Positions 45,201-63,267 are shown, counted from the stretch's first letter. The stretch: 64,000 bases of DNA from Agelas oroides (GCA_949130485.1 OX422201.1:126501-190500), one strand, 5' to 3'. The notes: generated by a model not told the origin, from the sequence alone. Program-made: numbers and translations.

Positions 45201-47516
45201 TCGATCCCTTCTACACACTGTAGGACGTATGGTACACATACTCCTCCCCTCCCACCACCCCACAGGATCTTGACCTGTGTGTGACAGTGTACGTGGCCCA
45301 GCCAGGAGGGGAGACGCAGCAACCATGGCAGTTTCTAGCTAAGCACAAAGCTCACTACAAGCAGATTCAAAGTGAGCATGGCACAGTGTGGCACTCACAA
45401 GTGTTCTGTATGCAAACTCATGTACAGTATCAGCATGTGTACCCCTACCCATGCAGGCCTGTTGTTTGGTGTGATGCTGGACACAAGAGCTCCCCAACTG
45501 CTCTCAGTGGGCAGAGACAGAATTCTGGTCAGCGCCCCAAAACATGAGTAGTGGGAGAGGGGGCTAGGTGACCTCCCCTCCCCACCACACACACACCCAC
45601 ACACACACGCACACACATGCACAGGTGGAGTATGACCTGGCCCACAGTGGTGAGGATGATCTCCGACTCCTGAGTGTGGATCGCATTGAGCAAAGTGCAG
45701 TGCCCACAGCCCTCTCCTGGTACCCCCCACTCAGCAAGGAATCCTTTCTCCTGCTCTCCAATGATCAGGTGGGTCCTCAAGCCCCCTGCAGTCTTGGCAA
45801 CATTACAGTCACTCTTCCCCTCCCTACTTACTGCAGTATAAGCTGAAGCTGTACAACTCTACCACCAAGATGTGCAGAAAGACGCTCCTTGGCCCCACAT
45901 TCGGTGGCCCCCTCAGAAGGTGAATAGTGTGACCATACATGCACACGTGTACACTTGTGTCACTGTACCGTGTCACTGTACCGTGTCACTGTGGTGTCGT
46001 AGGCTGTGTGTCCTTCCTGCCCCCATCGTTTGCTCTGACAGTGGGGAAGAAAAGAGGCGATACCTTGCCTACATCACTTCTGACAAGGTTAGAGCTGCGA
46101 GCAACAGACTGGTGTTTACTGTGTGTATAAAGTTGAGCCTCACAGACTGGTGTTTACTGTGTGTATAAAGTTGAGCCTCACAGACTGGTGTTTACTGTGT
46201 GTATAAAGTTGAGCCTCACTGACTGGTGTTTACTGTGTGTATAAAGTTGAGCCTCACTGACTGCAGCTGGGACTTCTCCTGCTGCCCCATGATGGCAGTC
46301 CACACAACTCCATGTGTCTCACTGCACACCCAGGACTGGTGAGATGGCTCCCAGGTGTGTGTGAGCTGAGCGTTTGATGATCCTCTCCTCTCTCTCCCTC
46401 TACCAAGGTGACAGAGATGGCTTGCTCGTATGATGGGAAGTACATCTTTACTGCAGGAGGGGAGGACTGCACCACCAACATGTGGACTGTGAACACAGAG
46501 TGTGTCACCTGCAGTGTGTGTATGTTTTCTGTGTAATATTGTGATTTATTATACAGTGCACTGGAGGCAGCTTCTCTGTTGGGAGGAGCTGGGCTTTCTC
46601 CCTTCTATGCCATGCTGGAAGGAGGCAGGGAGGGCGAGTTCTTTGCAGAACTAGAAGAATACTTCTACTATGCCCAGATTAGAAGGTATACACTATGCTG
46701 TGTCCACCCCGGGACTCCATGTGACTGTACTTCTCTCCCCATGTAGCCAAGGTCCTGATTCAATGAACACACGAGAGGTATCCACTACAGTGCCCATAGG
46801 CCAGATCCCTTACATCATGAGGGCCATTGGATTTTACCCTTCTGAGCAGGAGGTATGGTATCTTCTTATTGGTAATGTGGTGTTGGCGGTATAGTATCAC
46901 TATGCTGCATGATGGTATGTATGTATGTATGTATGTAGATTGAGGACATGCTAAATGAGGTCAAGTTTAGCAAGTATGTGGACACCGGGACCTATGTCAC
47001 AGAGATTGACCTTGGAGACTTTATCAAACGTAAGGAAAGAGTTTACCAAAGTGGAGTCCATGGTGGTCCATTGCCTGTTCTTCCAATGTAGTGTATGTCA
47101 ACCATCGTCCGGCATTTGGCTTGTCACCGGCACAGCTGACCAGAGCATTCCGTGTTCTGGGACAGCAGAAAGAAGAGGAAGAGGAGGGGAGGAAGGAGTG
47201 GGCTGTGGATCGAGGCAGACTGCTTGCCCTACTGCAGGAAAAGGGTAGGAATCTCACACCCACCATACTGTGCATGTCGTTCAGTAGCTGAAAAAGAGTT
47301 GATAGAACAGTTGATCTGGTTTTGTGATTGTCTGCAGGTGAGCACATTACAGAGTCGGAACTGGTGGAGCATCTGATGACATTGCTGGGGTGCTGTGAAG
47401 ACCCAGAAACAGACGGAGCATTCAGCCAAGACCCTGAAGCCACTCTGCAAGAACTGCCAGAAAAGATTACAGCTGGGCAGTTTGCAGAAGAACTGCTTGC
47501 ATTGAGTACACAGTAA
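42267..47516 (+). CDS. CFAP251: Cilia- and flagella-associated WD-repeat protein 251
   Basis: Axonemal calmodulin/spoke-associated complex protein at the base of radial spoke 3 in known species. A short acidic N-terminus ([15 protein letters not shown]) precedes a long WD-repeat array: [20 protein letters not shown] with [16 protein letters not shown] with [86 protein letters not shown], and [18 protein letters not shown] with NMWTV. The C-terminal part is EF-hand-like helical: [60 protein letters not shown] and [18 protein letters not shown] (stop 47514-47516). This is the CFAP251/WDR66 arrangement. About 20 exons; two introns carry repeats that copy acceptor sequence. It indicates a ciliated organism. 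Confidence 0.93.
44711..44774. mobile_element. 64-bp perfect palindrome in CFAP251 intron
   Basis: AGAAGAGCCTTGTTCCCAG and its inverted complement GTTGGGAACAAGGCTCTTCT close around TTCGAA; nearly every base pairs. GCCTTGTTCCCA is the TAGCC-family tip, so this is probably a solo hairpin of that transposon family. Confidence 0.65.
44960..45049. repeat. 30-bp x3 array copying a CFAP251 acceptor
   Basis: Unit ACAGGTGTGCATGTGAGTAT plus GTGTTCTGTT. Each copy contains an acceptor (TTCTGTTACAG) and, 8 bases later, a donor (GTGAGT). The real acceptor follows the array (TTACAG|GTGTTGGGTTCACGG, residues VGFTGG). Confidence 0.9.
46101..46264. repeat. ~38-bp x4 tandem repeat in CFAP251 intron
   Basis: Four units of ACTGGTGTTTACTGTGTGTA plus TAAAGTTGAGCCTCAC/G, ending at GACTGCAG, the acceptor of the exon [10 protein letters not shown]. 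Confidence 0.9.
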
Positions 47517-47714
47517 CATACCATCAGTACATGACATGTTCATGCTTGCTCGAATAATATTTGAGTGCCGCTTGTTGTCCACCGATATTCTTCAAAGTAC
47601 CGCCACATTTCTGAGAATCCGCAATCAGCTGTTTCAAATTTCTACGCATGCGTCAACATCCACCCGCGCAATGGCGGGAAAGAGGGAGGGACAGCCAAGA
47701 GAAAACGGCAGCAG

Positions 47715-48835
47715 ATGATACCCCACGCGCAAGAAGGCAGCAGTATGTGTGCTCGACCAATTTGCTTTTCTCCCCTCGCGGCCACTCCGAGCCACGCACG
47801 GGCGCTGGCAGCCGACTCACCCGGAGAGGATCCGCTGACGGACTACACTGCCCCCTCCTTCACCCAGTACAAGAGTCCTTCCCGCTCCCTCTCCTCCTTC
47901 ATTCTCCCCCCCTTCACCAAAACTCCGTCCTTTAGTAGGACTCGCAACAAGGGAGTGTTTTTCGAGTCGTCAGTGGATGCGGCCATAGAGAGGAAGCAGA
48001 AACTGGACGTTTTGAGTCACCTCCCTCCTGAAATAGCTGTGAAGATTCTCTGCTACTTACAACCCCAGGATCTCTGTCAGTAAGTAAATGGGTTTATATT
48101 GAAATTCTAATAGTATACTCCATACTACAATGTTATGAGGGCAGTCTGCACAGTCTGGTCACAGCTGTGGTATTTGTTAACGGCTGCAAGTGTCTATGTA
48201 CTTTTACAGACAGATATGTCTGGAATTTGACAAATACATGATATATTATATATTATGTGACTGTCTCCCATAACCCAGAGTGTGTCGGGTGTGTTGCCGG
48301 TGGTACCAGCTTGCTCAGCACCCTCCTCTCAGGAAGAAGAGGCGAAGATACATCCAAGTATGCAGAGAGGAGTACACACAGTCCAAGGTGGGCTGTGAAT
48401 ACGTTAATGTTGTTGCCACTAGTTGGTGCATGGTTCACTGCATGAGTGATAGCACACATCCATTATTGTCCTACCCAGGAGAATCTCCCTGCCAGATCCT
48501 CAACCACCCCTCAACAAATAGCCTCCCACAGTGCCCACCGACTTCGGACAGCAGCGCTCAGCCCTCTGAACATCATCCAGTCCCGTGTTGGCCACCATCC
48601 TGGCACACCCACCTCCCCCTTGCTCCTCCATACTCCAGGACCTGCCTACTTGTTGGAGGATGTCAAGAAACTAAGTCTGGGGGAGGAGAAAGGAGAGCTT
48701 GAGGTGCGCCGGCAGCTCTTTCCAGACAAGATGGATGCCAAGACTGCCAATCCTCGTTATCACCACTCAAGCAAACATGATTTGGAAAGTCTTGCGGGGA
48801 AGAAGGCTAACAGAAGCCGGTTGAGACGGCTGTAG
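47715..48835 (+). CDS. F-box protein, family not assigned
   Basis: Three exons. Exon 1 (to ~48079) is Ser/Pro-rich (KSPSRSLSSFILPPFTKTPS, FSRTRNKGVFFESS) and begins an F-box: LDVLSHLPPEIAVKILCYLQ followed by PQDLCQ. The second exon completes it (VCRVCCRWYQLAQHPPLRKK, then RRRYIQVCREEYTQSK). The third is disordered, with LSPLNIIQSRVG, PTSPLLLHTP, a leucine motif LLEDVKKLSLGEEKGELEV and a basic end KKANRSRLRRL (stop 48833-48835). SP/TP sites suggest cell-cycle kinase control, and the architecture is faintly Emi-like, but I see no zinc-binding region. It probably acts as an SCF substrate receptor. The start at 47715 (MIPHAQEGSSMCARP) is one of two in-frame ATGs. Confidence 0.75.
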
Positions 48836-49287
48836 CTAGTATATCAGCCTAGTTTTGTATCACAGGTGCCCCTTCTCACTGTACATATGTATACATTCTG
48901 TAGACTGTCATATTGTTCAGTAAGCACACATCAGAAATCTAATTTTCTGTACAATTGTTTCATGTTCCTTGGTAGCTGTAGTTTGGTACCTCCACGTAGA
49001 TACGAGTCAGTTCCGCGTATGGTGTATGGAGGGTTTATTGCCAGCCCCACCCATCCCGCGCGCTATTTGCGCGCGCGTAGATGCGCTACCGGTTGGCTAC
49101 GCGCGCAGCGTGGGGAAACATTCCGGAATTCCAGTGCCAGAAGTCAATTGATGATGATTATGTACATTTACTGACACGAACACAACAACATGGACACACT
49201 AATGCTACTGAAGTCACTGACATACACAGTTCCTATAGCAACACACTATAGTAGTTTATGAGAATCAAGATCTTGCCAAGTGTTACA
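48836..49287. other. Convergent 3' region with a GC-rich hairpin
   Basis: 452 bp between converging stops of the F-box gene and CaMKK, so mostly 3'UTRs. It holds a CG-rich stretch with a perfect 10-bp stem, GCGCGCGTAG (49071-49080) and CTACGCGCGC (49097-49106), around a 16-base loop, in otherwise ordinary sequence. Confidence 0.6.
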
Positions 49288-54972
<5,685 letters not shown>

Positions 54973-55548
54973 AGTGTAGCAATGGAGCTGGAGGGAGGGA
55001 GGAAGGAGAAAGGTGAGGGAGGGAGGGAGGGTTTCGCAGTCAACACAGCTTTGCCGCACGTCCAGTGTGGATGGTATCACCACCTAGTACACCCAGGGAC
55101 TGTTGAATGATGCACGCATCGAGCGCAGTGTGACGCTGCAGCAAAGTCGCGCAGGGACGGTCTCGTGTCCTTAGTAGTGACCGACAACTAGCGTACACAG
55201 AAACCAGATACAGCGATCTTCACCTGGCAAACTCACCTTACTAGTTTGAGTCGAGCACTTTCAGGGACGCTGCACAAACACTGCGTCCTGCAAAGCTCTC
55301 ATCATTTTTATATACTCGCTCTCTACGTAGTATACTGAATGCACTACTGTATCATGTATACTGTACGGTATGCGTCACGCAACGTCAACAAATACATTAT
55401 ATTAGCGAAATTATGAAAAAATTTCTTTCCGGTATTAGAACCTCATGGTGATATTTCAAATTCGTCACCTCCTCTCTTGCAGTTGTTTTCTACTCTTTTT
55501 CTGTCGTTTTGGATTTTAATTACCGCGCTACACCTGCAGGACAGAACC
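54973..55548. promoter_or_regulatory. Divergent 5' region CaMKK/FET gene
   Basis: 576 bp between opposite ATGs; must contain both promoters and 5'UTRs. A CRE-like half (GCGTCACGC, near 55371) and an AT-rich TTTTTATATACTC (near 55308) are the only candidate elements noted. No coding exon seen. Confidence 0.45.
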
Positions 55549-58500
55549 ATGGCTACCCAGGGTTTGTTATAATGTGTTGTAAGTACAAAACTGCACGTTG
55601 GGATGTCTTGCCTTTCTCCTGCCCCTCCCAGGATACACTGGTCAACAAGGCTACACTGTTCCTCAGGCAGCAGGGTATGCATGTTAATCCTGTTTGAAAG
55701 GAAGCAAGTTGTCACACTAGCAGATGATTGTTTCTTTTGTCTTCAGGTACAGTCAGCCAGTGGCTGGAATGCCGCAGACCGGAGCCGCTGTGGCTACCGC
55801 AACTTCTTATCCTGGTACAGAGCAGAATGTTCCATATATGGTGCCATATATTATGCCATTGCATCTGTAGTTTCATATAACTTGACTGCATCCCTTCTCT
55901 CTCCTTTCCTCCCACCTCCTCCACTTTCCTCTTTCTCTCCCGTCTTCATCTCCTCTTCTTTCCCAATCCTCCCCTACAGACTACTCAGCTGTTGCTTATC
56001 AGACGCAGCAACCCACTCAACAACAAACTGCTTATGGTGCATACACCTACCCACAGCAGCAGGCAGCCACAAGCACCTACCCAGGCAGCACTGTGGCGTA
56101 CAGCACAACCACGACACAACCCACCCAAATGGCCACATACAGTGCCACAACTGACCACACTGCATATGGAGGCATGCAACGGGCAGGCACAACTGGTGCC
56201 CAGACATCTCAGCTGAATGCTGGCTACATGATGCCTAGTCAGACGACCAGTAGCACAGGTAACACACAGTAGGCCATCCAGAATGCTATGTACCTCTCTC
56301 ATTGTCTCATTGTTCCTGCAGGCTACGCAGCTGCAGGTTACCAAGACCCCAGTGCTGCAGCTGCCACTGCTGCACAATACAGCCAAACCTCACAGGTTGG
56401 CTATGGACAGGTGGCGGGTGCACAGCAACCTGCTGCAGGGTATGGAGCCCTCCCTCCTGATCCAGCCACTGGGTCCTTCATGCCTCCCCCTGGAGCTCCT
56501 CCTGGCCCGGTGCCCCCTCCTGCTGGCCTGCCCCCCACAGCTGGCATGCCTCCTGCCCCTGGGATGCCTCCACCTGCTGGCATGCCCCCTCCTCCTGGCG
56601 CTGGTATGCCCCCTCCAGGGCAGCCTTTCCCTCCTCCTGGACCTCCCGGTGGCAATTTTGGGCCCCCTCCTCCTGGTCCTCCTGGACCTCCTGGTGGTAA
56701 TTTTGGTCCCCCGGGTGGCTATGGGCCTCCTCCTGGAGGTTTTGGTGGACCCCCAAGGGGAGGAGGTTTTCGTGGTCGTGGTCGTGGAGGAAGAGGGTGA
56801 GTGAGATTAACTGTGTTTCTTTTGATGCCCAGTCCTGTGTAAACTGAGTTCATCTATGATGGCCTCTGCAGGGTTGTGTCACTAGACATCTTGTCTAGAG
56901 CCTTAGCATTCTGAATCAGTGATATAACCCTGCATGTCAGAGCTCGTGTGCTAATTCAATTTTGGAAACAATGTTAGAAATGGAGAGTTTGATAGCTCTT
57001 GGCGAGCCTCCATTGCTAGGGCTGCACTCCTTGCACATACCTTGCACATGCACAGAACACAAAGCTCTCTCTCACACACAGTGCATATTAAAGTGTTGAA
57101 AGTAGAGCTTTGTCAATGTTCGCACTGTCTGTTGGTGTCTGCAGTATACGCCAGAATCACACAAACTTTATGACATCATACTAAACATGTTACCCAGCAG
57201 GGACATTGGGAATTTTCTGCGTTTATTTTGGCCCAGAAGACTCCCTGGTCACTACACTACATACTACAGCTGGGAATTTGAAAGTACAACATAACAAGTA
57301 ATGGTGAAGCATAGTTGATTACTACAGTTCAACCAGCACTATGCCAGTGTTATGGTAGTCATGGAAGACATACTCGTATACTCACGCTAGCACTCCAGGG
57401 AAGAATAGACCAGGTATTTCTGGGAGCAAGTTAAATTGAGCAGGTGCTGGGTGTGGTGTGGAGGAAGATTGTTAATGTGTGATGTGGGTGATAGTCTAGC
57501 CTCGTCCCCAGGCTCTCTCCTCAAGAACGGGGGGAGGAGAGAGCCTGGTAACATCCGCAGGAAAAGTTGTCGACTTCTGGCGCCTTGCTCTGGCGGTATC
57601 AATCAGATTGCAGTACAAAACCACGTGTACACGTGACATTTTGTCCACTCAGCAAAAAATTGTCAACTCGAAAATGAACTTATAGGCGTAGACTACACCT
57701 CGAAGGTTGGTGACAAACAGTTTTCAGATGTGCGGAAGGGGCAAGTCCAGAGAGTCCAAGATCGAAGTTCGCTGTAGTTGGTTTGCGGGACCGACTCGCT
57801 CACCATACTTTGCAGCTCCGAGTTTACGAAGACGAGGAGCAAAATTGTAAATAGCTTGTGCTGCTACCAGGTATAGTACCGATATTGCATGGGAGCTTAT
57901 TAAATCACATGACAATTATTACTAAAGTGGGAGCATCCTACGTTGATCACATGAATGATGACGCGCCGGAAGTCGACAGCTTTTCTCGCGAATGTTACCA
58001 GGCTCTCTCCTCCCCCTGTTTTTGAGGAGAGAGGAGAGCCTGGGGACGAGGCTAGGTGATAGTCATTGGGGCGGGCCCCACACTAGCGGGACTGCATTGC
58101 AAGACGCGTGTGTATGTCTGTCTGCTTGTGGCCATATACCGTAAATTTTAAATGCGCATAAAAAAAATTGAACGTCCTCGTGCACTTAGTATAGGTAGCC
58201 TCAATAGGTGAAGGGCAATGCTGGGCTACTGCCAGAGTGCAGAGATGGCTCAAGTTGAAACACGCACAGCACCTTACTTCTTGTTTGTCACGGCAGCTAC
58301 GGACCGACCATCAATGGCAGGCTGCTCACAGACCGTACATAATACACGCCGGGTTGAGATCGCTTTAGGTAAGGCCTGTGCGTAAATGGCACTCATAAAC
58401 ACTAGCGATTCAGCTCATGATTTCAACGTGAAGCTTAGTCTATTCATGTGTAGCCATAGTAGTTGCTTGCTCAGGCTCGCCCCCACAATGTTCTACATTT

Positions 58501-61500
58501 TGATGGAATTGTTAATGTGTGTGGTGTGGATGAAAGTTATGTAGATTGGATGGAATTGTTAATGTGTGTGGTGTGGATGAAAGTTATGTAGATTGGATGG
58601 AATTGTTAATGTGTGTGGTGTGGATGAAAGTTATGTAGATCTGATCGAGTGTTAATGTGTGTGGTGTGGATGAAAGTTATGTAGATTGGATGGAATTGTT
58701 AATGTGTGTGGTGTGGATGAAAGTCATGTAGATCTGATCGAGAGTGTTAATGTGTGAGTGGAAATTGCACAAGTTATTTGGTGTGGGTGAAAATTGGTGT
58801 AGTGTGGTTCAGTAACATTGTGAGTGACATCACTGGTAGAAGAGGGAGGGGTCTGGAAGTACTCATCGGAGGCTGAAGTTTGACAAAGAATGCATGCGCG
58901 AATGATACCATGTGGAGTGCTGCACAGCAGTCTGTTACTACAGCCAAGCAAAACCTGAAAATTCCCAAGTTGAGGTAGAACTCCTGCAGTTGCAAAGTTT
59001 GTGTGACTTCTCTTCCAGCGTATACTGTATGTCTCTTGGTGGCCATTGTGTTGTGCCCACCCCTTGTTCTTAACCATTGATGGTATTCTCTCCAAACATG
59101 TGGTATTGGTGAATCGGTATCCGGTATCGTGGGTCCTGTCCCACATTTTGAATCTCCCATTCCAAATTTCCAACCCTCACGACAGAGGTGGTGGTGGATA
59201 TAATAGTAATTCAGGTACTGGTGAGTGTCGCATGGTTGTCACGTACTACGACAATAGAATTGAGTAGGTTGGGGGTCAGAGATACTGTGTGTGTGCGTCT
59301 CAAGTGCTGGTGCTTATTTGAGGCCCTGATTCACATCAGGCAGACTGTCCAGCGTTGGATTGTGCTTCGACAACTCTGTCAACTATGGTGGGAAAAGCAT
59401 GGAAACGCACGTGTTAGCTTGCACATGTGCTCACTTGCCACATGGCTGATGTGTGGTATCAAAGAAAGCGTTACTCTCTGACCCTCATAGCATGTTAGTG
59501 CAACAAGTACATTGAACTGTCAAAGGCAGCTAGAGTGTCTCTAACATGTGCTGATGGTTACATAGGGAGGAGCTGAACGTTGTGATCACTAGTTTGGTAG
59601 TGAGGGAGTGAGTTGGTGTGAGTTCTTTATTCTAGTGGTAGCTACTGTCTTTGGCAGTTCAGTAGTCTTTGTCATTACAGAGCAGAGATTGTTATTGTGG
59701 AATGGTGAGGGTGTTGGAAAGTACCCGGTGTTTCTAACTAAAAGACAGGTGTGTAATATTCAGTGTTGGAAGAAACTGGGATGGTCATTGCATGAGGGCT
59801 CCAATGAATGGTGAGCTAGTCATCTGTGAGGGTGTTATTGCACACACGAGTAACGCGAGATGTCTTACTTTAATTGTACTTTAGGGCGCTACTGACTGAC
59901 AAGCTCCGTGGTCCTACAATTCCTCACATACACTACTGTAGCATTCAACTCGTCAATTTTCTTACTCATTTCAACTGTCTTGTTTGCGCTCAGAAATGGC
60001 TGCATGTTGATATGCATATGCAACAGCATTCTTCTGTTCACTGGAGCCCTATAATTTATCCCTTATATCTAATTAACCATAACTACCGGTAACATTGAAA
60101 TTGATGGGAAGTAAAGAAAATTAAGTGAACATAACTACCGGTAATTTCAAAGGGATGTAGTCTTCATATAGAAGTAAGGGTGTCTGGGGTTGTGAGACTG
60201 GTCGTCCCTCCTTCCCTGGCAGGTCCAATGGAAAAGAAACAGCGTGATGATGCTGTGTATGTTACTGGCCTCCCAGATGATGTCAACACGGACAAACTGT
60301 CCGAGTTGTTTGGCTCAATTGGTGTGATCAAGGTAAGGGGATGGCTGTGTTGAGGGCTCATCTTGTGTGCATGTTAACACATTCTCTGCTGTCCTCCAGA
60401 ATAACCGCAGGACCAACTCCCCTATGATCAACTTGTACAATGACAAGATGACCGGCAAGTTCAAGGTATGTCCGTCTGGCAGGTCGATAAATGGATGCAG
60501 CTTGTGTGTCTGCACTTGTCTAGTGTTAAGTACCAATGAACAGATGGTACTTGTCTTCTCAGGGTGAAGCGATGATTACCTATGAAGATCCACAAGCTGC
60601 CAAGGCTGCAATTGACTGGTTCAACGGTGAGTTTCATAAGTGCTCGGGCACTTGTCTTTCTCCTAGTGTTGCATTAGACAGGTGTTGATCACAGAGTCTC
60701 AGGCTCTCCAGTAGTTATATCTCTCCTAGTGTTGCATTAGACAGGTGTTGATCACAGAGTCTCAGGCTCTCCAGTAGTCAGTCTTGTTTCTCTGATGTAC
60801 AGAGAAGGAGTTCTTTGGTCGCAAGATAAATGTGGAATTTGCCACCTACCTGATGCCCATTGGAGGAGGAGATGGTGGAGGGTTTAGAGGCAGAGGTATG
60901 TGTTATTGTGGCCCGCGTTTGTATGGAGAGACTTTTCAGAAGCTGTTCTCCTTTTCAGGTGGGGGTGGACGTGGTGGAGGTGGACGTGGGGGGAGGGGAG
61001 GAGGAGGAGGAGGAGGGATGCAGTCTAATTTCCTTCCAGGTGATGGTGACTGGCAGTGTCCTGACCCAGGGTAAGAACTGGTTGCTGTGCATGCAGGTTT
61101 TTGTGTGAGGTGGTGATGAGTTGCACCACTGGGAGCAGTAGCTACTGTTCTCTCCGACACTTAGGTGTGTGTGGATTCCCTGAGTGCACAGGGGCCATCT
61201 GAACCTCATGCTTAATGTCTTAGTTTTCTGTAGGTTGTAACAGCCATGGCTTTATACTCTCTGTTTTGTTCTCCAGCTGTGGAAACATTAACTTTGCACG
61301 CAGAACACAGTGCAACCGCTGTGGCACTCCAAGAGGTGGGTGGTGTGCTATAGTCTGGAGAGCTCTTCCATTATATATACCTCGCTTGGCTTCTCTTTCA
61401 GGTGACTCTCCTCCATGCCCCCCGGGTATGCGGGGTGGTGGGAGGGGCGGTGGTCCCCCTCGTGGAGGAGGAAGAGGAGGATTCCGGGGTGGGTTTGGTG

Positions 61501-61695
61501 GTGGAGGATTTGGTGGTGGAGGATTTGGTGGAGGAGGAGGCTTCCGTGGACGTGGGGGACGTGGTGGTGGGAGGGGAGGGCCTGATCGATTCAGGTTTGT
61601 CTTTGTTTATCAGCTCACTTTAGTTGCATGAACTATTGTTTTCTCTTTTGTTCTGCAGGCAAGATCGGAGGGACCACCGGGACCGGCCCTACTGA
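55549..61695 (+). CDS. FET-family RNA-binding protein (FUS/EWSR1/TAF15 ancestor type)
   Basis: Nuclear RNA-binding protein of transcription and splicing. Exon 1 encodes MATQG; then a Tyr/Gln-rich low-complexity region ([29 protein letters not shown]), a Pro/Gly stretch ([13 protein letters not shown]), and a first RGG patch ([14 protein letters not shown]). A 35-bp microexon (59186-59220, [13 protein letters not shown]) sits in the middle of a 3.4-kb intron. The RRM runs [20 protein letters not shown] to [14 protein letters not shown] with FET-type [21 protein letters not shown] second RGG box follows, then the RanBP2-type zinc finger ([20 protein letters not shown] with CNRCGTPRG), a third RGG region and a C-terminal PY nuclear signal, [17 protein letters not shown] ends RQDRRERPY. 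All five FET modules are present in order. Splice phases agree at every junction I checked; the exon near 55745-55835 is the least certain. Confidence 0.94.
57497..58054. mobile_element. 558-bp non-autonomous DNA transposon in FET intron
   Basis: The ends TAGCCTCGTCCCCAGGCTCT and AGAGCCTGGGGACGAGGCTA continue as ~88-bp inverted repeats with a handful of differences. Flanked by GGTGATAGTC at 57487-57496 and 58055-58064 (10 bp, or 9 if one base belongs to the end). Each arm contains a sub-palindrome (GGCTCTCTCCTC...GAGGAGAGAGCC). Same build as the element at 53547 but a different subfamily. No transposase. Confidence 0.83.
58505..58745. repeat. 47-bp x5 tandem repeat in FET intron
   Basis: About five units of GGAATTGTTAATGTGTGTGG plus TGTGGATGAAAGTTATGTAGATTGGAT. 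No coding sense. Confidence 0.92.
60658..60778. repeat. 57-bp direct duplication in FET intron
   Basis: Two copies of TCTCCTAGTGTTGCATTAGA ... CTCCAGTAGT separated by a few bases, before the RRM exon EKEFFGRKI. Confidence 0.9.
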
Positions 61696-61984
61696 TGTGG
61701 AATGGACTGGCACACTTATTAGCTTGCTGCACCATGCACTTGTGTTTTGTACACTTTAAGCCTCTTTAGGTCATCTTTTAGTTTCCTTTTGTCACTTCCT
61801 GAAATACTGCACTGTAACATTAAACTGAACAGAAAGTGCATTTATGGCCTCGTCCCCATACCCATCCTGGTGGGCACGAGAGTATATACTGCGGAATGCG
61901 GTGATACAATGGCGTGGGCTATTGTATTGTATTCCAAATAAAGCCAACGTCAACAGTCGACGTGTGAAGTCTCATCAGATATCT

Positions 61985-63267
61985 ATGGTTGACAGAAGTC
62001 CTGTTTTCGCCATGTGTGACTACTGTGGGGCTCGTCTACTTCGTTTCACCAGAAAGGTACCGCACACCAAGTGTTCACTTTCTGTAATAATGTTAGAATT
62101 TCCTCCTCAGCAATGTATGGACTGCCATCAACACTTCTGCAGTAGCTGTGTGGCTCAGAGTAGAAAAATGAGTCACATCAAAGGTTTATTATTGTGCAAG
62201 GACTGTGAGGTTTTCGCCTCTCCTGTAATGGAGAGGAGGCAGCTGGAAGGAGTTTCTGCAGACAGACTAAAACACTACTCACGGAGTCGACAAGTAGAAG
62301 TTCCCATTAATGCATCAAAGGGAGAAATGGTGGACATTATCATTGGCAGGCAGGCCAAGGTTCTGAGTGAGAGAGCCAGAAAGGCTCTACAGCAGGTGCA
62401 GGGAGGAGCCGGGGAGGATTTTGAGACAGTAGATGTCAGTACACTGGAGCCCCACACCAGTGTGTATTCCACCGGCGCCGCCGAACTGAACTCTCATGTC
62501 CACCCCACCATGACCTTTGACCCTTCCAGTGTTGATCGGCTTGATGACATTCAAAATGAGTCTGAAATTCAGCAGTTAGGGGTGAAACAGTTGAAGATTA
62601 TTCTGCGCAGGAACTGCATTGACTACAAGGGGTGTGTGGAGAAGCATGAACTGTGTGAGAGAGTCATTAGACTCTGGCACTCCAGACAAGAGGAGAAAGG
62701 TCAGACACTCACTACCAGCATGCCAAGATCTTGTTCTTATCCATCTTGATTTTCTGAATGGGGTCTGAAACTAAACCACCTTCAATATAAGCTTTTAGGT
62801 CAGCCATGATCTCGGTAGGTGGTATGCACATTTCAAACATTCAGGCTGTGTGTGACTCCACCTCTGCCCAATACCTTCATTCTTAGGCCCCTATATATCT
62901 ACCTAAGGCCGGGATTTATGAGGTTTTTGTGCTTTTTGTTTTCAGTTATGGAGGCAAAGATTGCTGCAATGGGAGATAGTGGTAAGTCACATGACATGTA
63001 CAGCATTAATTAGTACCTCAGTAGTCAATAGTTTATACTGAAATACTCTTGTTACCATGGTAACTGGTATATATTTGATGTTTCGTCCCCCCACCCCCAG
63101 CTGTTGAGAGTAACTTCCTATGCAAAGTGTGTATGGATGCCCCTGTTGACTGTGTATTGCTGGAATGTGGGCACATGCTCACGTGTGTCAAGTGTGGCCG
63201 TCAGCTGGCAGAATGTCCCATCTGTAGACAGTATGTCTCCCGAGTTGTGCATGCCTTTAAAGTATGA
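61985..63267 (+). CDS. RNF34/RFFL-like E3 ubiquitin ligase
   Basis: Endosome/plasma-membrane-linked RING ligase family (CARP1/2). [20 protein letters not shown] starts a FYVE-like zinc finger completed in exon 2 ([23 protein letters not shown]). A first SAP-like helix pair ([20 protein letters not shown]) and a second one ([39 protein letters not shown]) match RNF34 ([21 protein letters not shown]). A short exon ([11 protein letters not shown]) leads to the C-terminal [52 protein letters not shown]. The last block is nearly identical in vertebrate RNF34/RFFL. The stop is at 63265-63267, 125 bp from the converging THOC5 end. Confidence 0.93.
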
